Assembly (NCBI GenBank): GCA_027924585.1
Contig: BSBM01000424.1
Location: forward strand, 992,001-1,056,000
DNA length: 64,000 nucleotides
Origin: Larix kaempferi
Taxonomy: Eukaryota > Streptophyta > Pinopsida > Pinales > Pinaceae
Reading direction: 5' to 3'
The notes beneath the pieces were generated by a model that was given only the letters and a program-made list of their open reading frames with translations, was not told the origin of the DNA and did no database searches. Shown one piece after another: positions 59,005 to 64,000 of the stretch (positions are counted from its first letter, which is position 1; each line of letters begins with the position of its first letter). The position numbers and the translations under genes were made by a program.

Positions 59005-59177
59005 CAGCCTAGATCCAAATCTTAGGTTCTATCAAGCATCGAGAGGGATCAAATCTCCCGAGTTGCAAACCTCTCCTCGAAAAGCTCCTTGAGTGCAATA
59101 CCTGAGAAGAGGTTTGCACCTCGGGATATTTGATCCCTTTCGGTGCTTGATAGAGCCTAGGATTTGGATTTAGGCTG
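59005..59177. repeat. Palindromic hairpin element, right
   Basis: Second copy of the palindrome at 46802-46962, slightly longer (173 bp) because its loop has an extra TCGAAAAGCTCC-like piece. Stem arms begin CAGCCTAGATCC and end in the diverged complement TTTAGGCTG. It marks the inner edge of the right arm. Confidence 0.9.
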
Positions 59178-59741
59178 ATTCCAGTCGTGGGCGGTGACAC
59201 AAAATTGGAGTTTGATCAACATTGTAAGGAACAAGTTAAGTTGAAAACGCAGATAGAATTATGAGGATTATCATAATGTAAGTAATAAGTATGAGTAAAT
59301 TGTTAAACTGGAAAATAGAGACAATAATTTTGTAAGGATTAAATAAATGAAAATATGGTTCACATCGTGATCATTCTCAATTTATCTTCTTCATATTTTC
59401 TTATCTTCACACCTGATAGTTTGGACATCTTCTCATATTGATCATATGAGAATCTACATTGGACCTGTACTTGTATTCTAGCATATGACTCCTGGAAGAC
59501 ATGACACATTTGAACTTTTGCTAGTTAATCAATTCGTTCATGAAATTTTTGATGTCTAGTATACATTTATTTAGTGGTACCGATATATTATTGTCAATTT
59601 CAATCTCCTTATCTCGAACCATATTAGTAATTGGAGCTCTGCTTGAAATTGGACCATGTCATCAACACGTCGCTCTTTGACCGTTACACGTTGAGCATCT
59701 CCCATAGTTGGTTCTACGGGTTTATTGTCTAAATATTGTCT

Positions 59742-60152
59742 TTATTGTTCTACATTTTGATTTATTTGTTGTTCTACAAATTGATTTATTTGTTTTTCCA
59801 ATTGTTTCAACTTTCTCTCTCGATATGCTCTTTGTCGGTCAACATTTCATTTTCTTTGTTCTTCTCGTTCTTCTACTGTCAATTCGTCTAACTTTCTTTT
59901 TCGATATTCTTTTTATCAATCCACGTTTTATTTTCTTCGATGTTCTTCTCATTCTTCTACTGCCATTTCGTCCAACTTTATTTTTCGATATTATTTTTGT
60001 TGTTCTGCTTTTCGTGTCAAGTCTTCTTCTCGTTCCGTTGCTATCATTTTGTTAGATTTTCTTCCTTGATATGCTTTTTGACGTTCGATGTTCTGTATTT
60101 TTTGTTCCTCTCATATTTGTCTGATAGCATCTTCTGCATGCACATCTTCCAT
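59742..60152 (-). pseudogene. Charged repeat protein remnant, right arm
   Basis: From ATG 60152 to stop 59742 the frame holds 136 codons with six internal stops and no frameshift. Four to five units of about 28 residues are seen, of the form EEREEQRK-N-DRQRAYRERKL-DEL, and a polar Gln/Asn tail. It is the counterpart of the plus-strand remnant in the left arm, and preserves the start (MEDVHAEDAIRQ). The pattern resembles STPR-type DNA-binding repeats; no catalytic domain is present. Its presence in both arms suggests it belongs to the arm element itself. Confidence 0.5.
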
Positions 60153-62069
60153 TTATAGGTCAGACTCTATATAAAAAATGTCAAGCATTAACATACATAC
60201 TGAAATTTATGCATCTATGAAATCCACACTAAAATTTATGTATCCAAGAAATCTAAACTGAAATCTATTTGTCCATCGATTAACAACTACACTGGAAATT
60301 ATGCAATGATAAAACACCATACACTAAAATCTATGCAAGTATAAAACTCACTTTACATGATAATGAAATTCAATATCCACATAACTTTTGGTTCTGTGGT
60401 ATAAACCTTTATCCTTCTAGTTCTGTTGTTGTCATTTCGTTAGATTTTCTTCCTTGATAAGCTTTTTGGCATTCAATGTTTTGTATTTTTTGTTCTTCTC
60501 ATGTTTGTCTGATAGCATCTTTCACAAGCACATCTTCCATTTCTAGTTCAGACTCTATATAAAAAATGTCAAGCATTAACATATACACTGAAATTTATGC
60601 ATCTATGAAATCCACACTAAAATTTATGCATCCATGAAATCTACACTGAAATCTAAGTGTCCACCGATTAACAGCTACAATGAAAATTATACAATGATAA
60701 AACACCATACACTAAAATCTATGCAAGTATAAAACTCACTTTACATGATAATGAAATTCAATATATTTTCAAAAAAATTAGGTGATGAGGGAGGATCAAT
60801 ATATTAAACAAAATTTACAATTATTTTTTGTAGAAAAACTAAATTCAAATTCGGTATTCTATTTGGACAAACATTATTAGTATTTTATTTTTATATAGAA
60901 TCAAATTTCTAGAGAAAACTAAACCAAACGAAATTTGCTTCTATTTTTATTCACTTGGAACTAGGGTGGGATACTATTAAAGCACTACCATTAAAACTAT
61001 TTTTTTTAAAAGTGAGTATATTAAACAAAGTTTAGAATTTTAGTTTTAGAAAGACTAAATTCAAATTTAAAGCACTACAATTAAAACTATTATTTTAAAA
61101 GTGAGTATATTAAACAAAATTTACAATTATTTTTGTAGAAAAACAAAATTTACAATTTGGTATTTTATTTGGAAAAACATAATTAGTATTCTATTTTTAT
61201 ATAGAATCAAATTTCCAGAGAAAACCAAACTAAACGAAACTTACTTCTAGTTTTATTCCCTTGGATCGAGGCTGGGATACTGTTAAAGCACTGCCATTAA
61301 AACTATTATTTTTTAAAAGTGAGTATATTAAACAAAATTTAGAATTCTACTTTTAGAAAAACTAAACTCAAATTTAAAACACTACAATTAAAATTATTAT
61401 TTTAAAAAGTGAGTATATTAAACAAAATTTAGAATTCTATTCTTAGAAAAACTAAATTCAAATTTAAAGCACTACAATTAAAAACTAAATTTAAATTCAA
61501 TATTATATTTGGAAAAACATAATTAGTATTCTATTTTTATATAAAATCAAATTTGGAGAAATGCTTCTATTTTTATTCACTTGGATATAGGTTGGGATAT
61601 TGTTAAAGCACTACCATTAAGACTATTATTTTTAAAAAGAGAGTATATTAAACAAAATTTACAATTGATTTTGTAGAAAAACTAAATTCAAATTCAATAT
61701 TCTATTTGGAGAATCATAATTAGTATTCTATTTTTATATAGAATCAAATTTCCAAAGAAAACCAAATGAAACAAAACTTGCTTCTATTTTTTTATTATTC
61801 TTTTGTTGCTAGGAACAAACGTTACGATATCTCCATCATAGTCGACAATATTAGGAACAAATGTTAGAACATATCCCTCATACTCAACAAACATTACAAC
61901 ATCTCCATCATAATCAGCAATATTATTTATGGCCGACATGTTAGGAACAAATGTTACCACATCTCCCTCATACTCGACAAACGTTACAAGATCTCCCTCA
62001 TACTTGAAAAATGTTACAAACATTACAAGATCTCCCTCATACTGGGATGTAGAGTGCCTCTCGGTGCAA

Positions 62070-62649
62070 TAATGTAACTACCTTGAATTTGTTTTCAAGG
62101 AAAACCTAGTGGGGAAACTTAATGGATGATTTCCCAAATTTATGGATGACATCCCTAGTAAATTTGTCATTCTCAAAACTAGGCACTTGCTAGCATAGAA
62201 CTAACTAAATTTCCAACAAAATTAGTAACAACTAGTTGAGATAACCCGTTAGTTTTTTAAATGTTTTTAAATATATCATCCCACCTTCAAGAACTTACTG
62301 AGAGTGAGATTTGTGGTATTTTCAACCCCATTTTGTCCATAAGGGGAAAACATGTAACAAGTGAGATTTGAACCTAGGTAGATAAAATTAATAGTGTCAA
62401 GATTCTACCATACAAAAAACTTAGATTATAATGAAACTTTGATTATCCTTGAAACTTATGGTTCCTTGCAAAAATATGAGAGACCTTTTAGATGCAAAGG
62501 ATGTTTTGCAAAATATGTTCTTGTTTTAGAATTCAAGAACGCGTACACATTTATTAAACATAAGAATGGGAAAGCTCGAGGCATCCAAGTGCGATGCCAC
62601 GAAGGCTAAGACAACAAAATGCGTGCATGTCTTAGAGAACGAAAACGTG
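62070..62649. other. Flank beyond the right arm, nothing recognised
   Basis: No gene supported. A 71-codon frame at 62394-62609 has no recognised motif. Confidence 0.45.
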
Positions 62650-63460
62650 TCCACGTTTTGAAAAAAATATTTTATTCCATAAATCCATCCTCTAACACCC
62701 CCTAATGCCCCCTCTCCAACTCCCTAACACCCCCTCTCAAAATCCCTAACACCCACTACCCCTATTCACCCGCATGAAACTCTCCAACTCACTAGCAACC
62801 TCCAACCACATGCCCCCCTAACACCCCCTCTATAAATTCCTACTACCCCTACCCCTAATCACACATGCCCTACACCTACCCGTGTCTCCGCCCCAAGCCC
62901 TTAAAACCCCCTCCATACTCTCTCTCTCTCTAACCCTTACTAACCCCTTCTCTCACTCTCGTTCTCCCCTACTCCACTTACCCCCAATATCCTAACACCC
63001 ACCTATGTCTCTAACTCTAACCCATTAACTATCCCCTTATCTCTCTACCGCTAACCCCTTACCACCCCACAATGTATCTGTGTGTGTCACCCACACTTCT
63101 TACCTATTCCCCATTTCTCTCTAATCACCCTAATCCTCCCAAAATCTCTTTCTCTCTCTACCAAACTATTACTAACCCCATTTCTCACTCTCTCACTCGC
63201 CTACTCCTCCACCTACACCTAACCCCCACCCCCCTCTCTCTCTCCCCCAATGCCCAAACACACCACCGACCCATTGGTTCTCTCTCTCACACACACACAT
63301 CCCAATTCCTCCCCCTACTAATAACTCCCACTCTCTCTCACTAACCCTTACTAACCTCTTATCTCACTCTCTTTCTCCCCTTCTCAACTAAACCCCAATA
63401 TCCTAACACCCCCCTCTACTAATACTTCTAACCCCTTAACACCCCCCTCTCCCTCTACCT
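62650..63460. repeat. Pyrimidine-rich CCCTAAC-like tract
   Basis: About 800 bp of the plus strand are almost purine-poor and full of CCCTAACACC, CCCTCTC and CTCTCTCTC words. The words are irregular and are not a true array of the plant telomere repeat CCCTAAA. A weaker similar tract lies at about 150-420. No coding content. Confidence 0.7.
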
Positions 63461-64000
63461 CTAACCTCTGTTGAAGCCTCGGTTATGCAGGTTATATGCA
63501 AAGGTACTGGAATGGTTCCAAGGCTCCCAACAGAGGAATAAAACCCAAGTTGAAAGGCTTCAAAAGACCCTATGCAAGGGTAGTTCTATCCCTAACCTAT
63601 TTGGTATGGTGATCCTCCATGGATATTCGGCCTCCGTTGGCACTCTAAGAGTTGGTGATTTGACGCGTTAGGTTAGTTTTCCAATCAAGGAAAAAAAAAG
63701 GTGTGAAAATGGTAAAGCTAAGCTAAGCTAACCTATTTCAGAAGAGGAAACTAATCTAAGTTAGTCATATTATAAGATGAAAGGTTATTTATGTGCAGGA
63801 TAACTTGGTTTGTGTTTTGATAAGTTATTTCATCAGCTTAATAAAAATGTAAAACCAGATTATTAACCTATTACTTCAAAGTATGATCAAACAATGAAAA
63901 TTGCCGATAACAATTTAAAGATTTGAGCACATCCAAGAATATCCTGTTGTTCTTTTGCTAATTTAAAAATTAGCATGAACTTAATATTGAGTGTAAATTA
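63461..64000. other. Window end, nothing recognised
   Basis: A 66-codon frame (63471-63671) lacks known motifs. The rest is AT-rich without visible features. Confidence 0.45.

Larger units (their letters stand above)
43918..62069. mobile_element. 18.15-kb inverted-repeat structure with long arms
   Basis: Two arms, 43918-46962 and 59005-62069 (3045 and 3065 bp), are reverse complements of each other along their whole length, with indels and marked divergence. Both outer tips read TTGCNCCGAGAGGCNCTCTACA and continue with GGGAGATC and TTGTAACG words. In each arm the same features follow inward: repeats of GGGAGATCTTGTAACG, a block with TTAAACAAAATTTAGAATTC, a TGTATGGACGCAT or related array, a decayed charged-repeat gene, a GTGTCACCNCCCACGACTG segment and a palindrome. 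The core (46963-59004) holds the RZ-1 gene. I find no target duplication. It may be one DNA transposon with long terminal inverted repeats or two copies of a 3-kb element in opposite orientation. Confidence 0.7.
59005..62069 (-). repeat. Right arm of the inverted-repeat structure
   Basis: Reverse complement of the left arm. Three or more copies of a roughly 315-bp unit lie at about 60790-61800, each with GTGAGTATATTAAACAAAAT and ATATAGAATCAAATTTCCA-like words. The tip (61800-62069) has repeats of ATCTCCCTCATACTCGACAA. A roughly 375-bp tandem duplication (60041-60415 and 60421-60790) repeats the start of the charged-repeat gene. Confidence 0.75.

Noticed and set aside
43918-62069. Mutator-type or Polinton-type element from its long arms
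   Set aside because: No 9-bp or 6-bp target duplication and no transposase, polymerase or integrase gene of these classes is visible.
1-64000. tRNA genes, rRNA genes, CRISPR arrays
   Set aside because: None seen; the tRNA-like matches are the retrotransposon primer-binding sites.

Overview
The window is plant nuclear DNA, AT-rich and dominated by nested transposable elements. The signs are Ty3/gypsy and Ty1/copia LTR elements with plant-type primer-binding sites, CACTA elements with DUF4216/DUF4218-type transposase, a plant mobile domain (PMD) gene, captured pieces of the plant genes RPN1 and NETWORKED, and a plant-type RZ-1 RNA-binding protein gene. The nesting suggests a large genome, possibly a gymnosperm, but the species cannot be fixed from the sequence. 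Only one gene looks intact: an RZ-1-like glycine-rich RNA-binding protein at 56858-57724 on the minus strand.

Region 1 (1-21420 and 39276-39480) is a nest. The oldest layer is a plus-strand gypsy relic ('gypsy B', pieces at 2500-2973 and 18428-19733). It is broken by the end of a CACTA element (CACTA-1, terminus at 2499), by a complete minus-strand gypsy element ('gypsy A', 2974-18422, 5-bp target duplication GCATA), and by a copia element whose 5' LTR starts at 19734. Gypsy A carries gag, protease, RT, RNase H and integrase, a second RNase H downstream of integrase, and an antisense PMD gene with a recognisable intron.

Region 2 (21421-39275) is a 17.9-kb CACTA element (CACTA-2) inside the copia gag, with 3-bp target duplication ATC. 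It holds a decayed TNP2-type transposase (about 33260-37860, minus strand) and at least two captured host-gene fragments: the proteasome subunit RPN1 and the actin-binding NAB domain of NETWORKED proteins.

Region 3 (39480-43917) is mostly unassigned. It includes a copia-like fragment with a diverged primer-binding site and LTR edge (41490 to at least 42905).

Region 4 (43918-62069) is an 18.15-kb structure bounded by two diverged inverted arms of about 3.05 kb each. The outer tips read GCNCCGAGAGGCNCTCTACA. Each arm carries a decayed gene for a charged repeat protein and ends inwards in a hairpin of about 165 bp. The 12-kb core holds the intact RZ-1 gene, a truncated tandem copy of it, a second copy of the region-3 copia-like fragment, and an LTR element with unfamiliar ORFs (51170 to about 55490).

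Region 5 (62070-64000) has no gene I can support and contains a long CCCTAAC-like pyrimidine-rich tract.

The order of events can be read from the breaks: gypsy B first, then gypsy A, CACTA-1 and copia into it, then CACTA-2 into the copia. The most unusual objects are the inverted-repeat structure around the RZ-1 gene, the CACTA-2 gene captures, and the two gypsy elements that place their extra RNase H in different positions.
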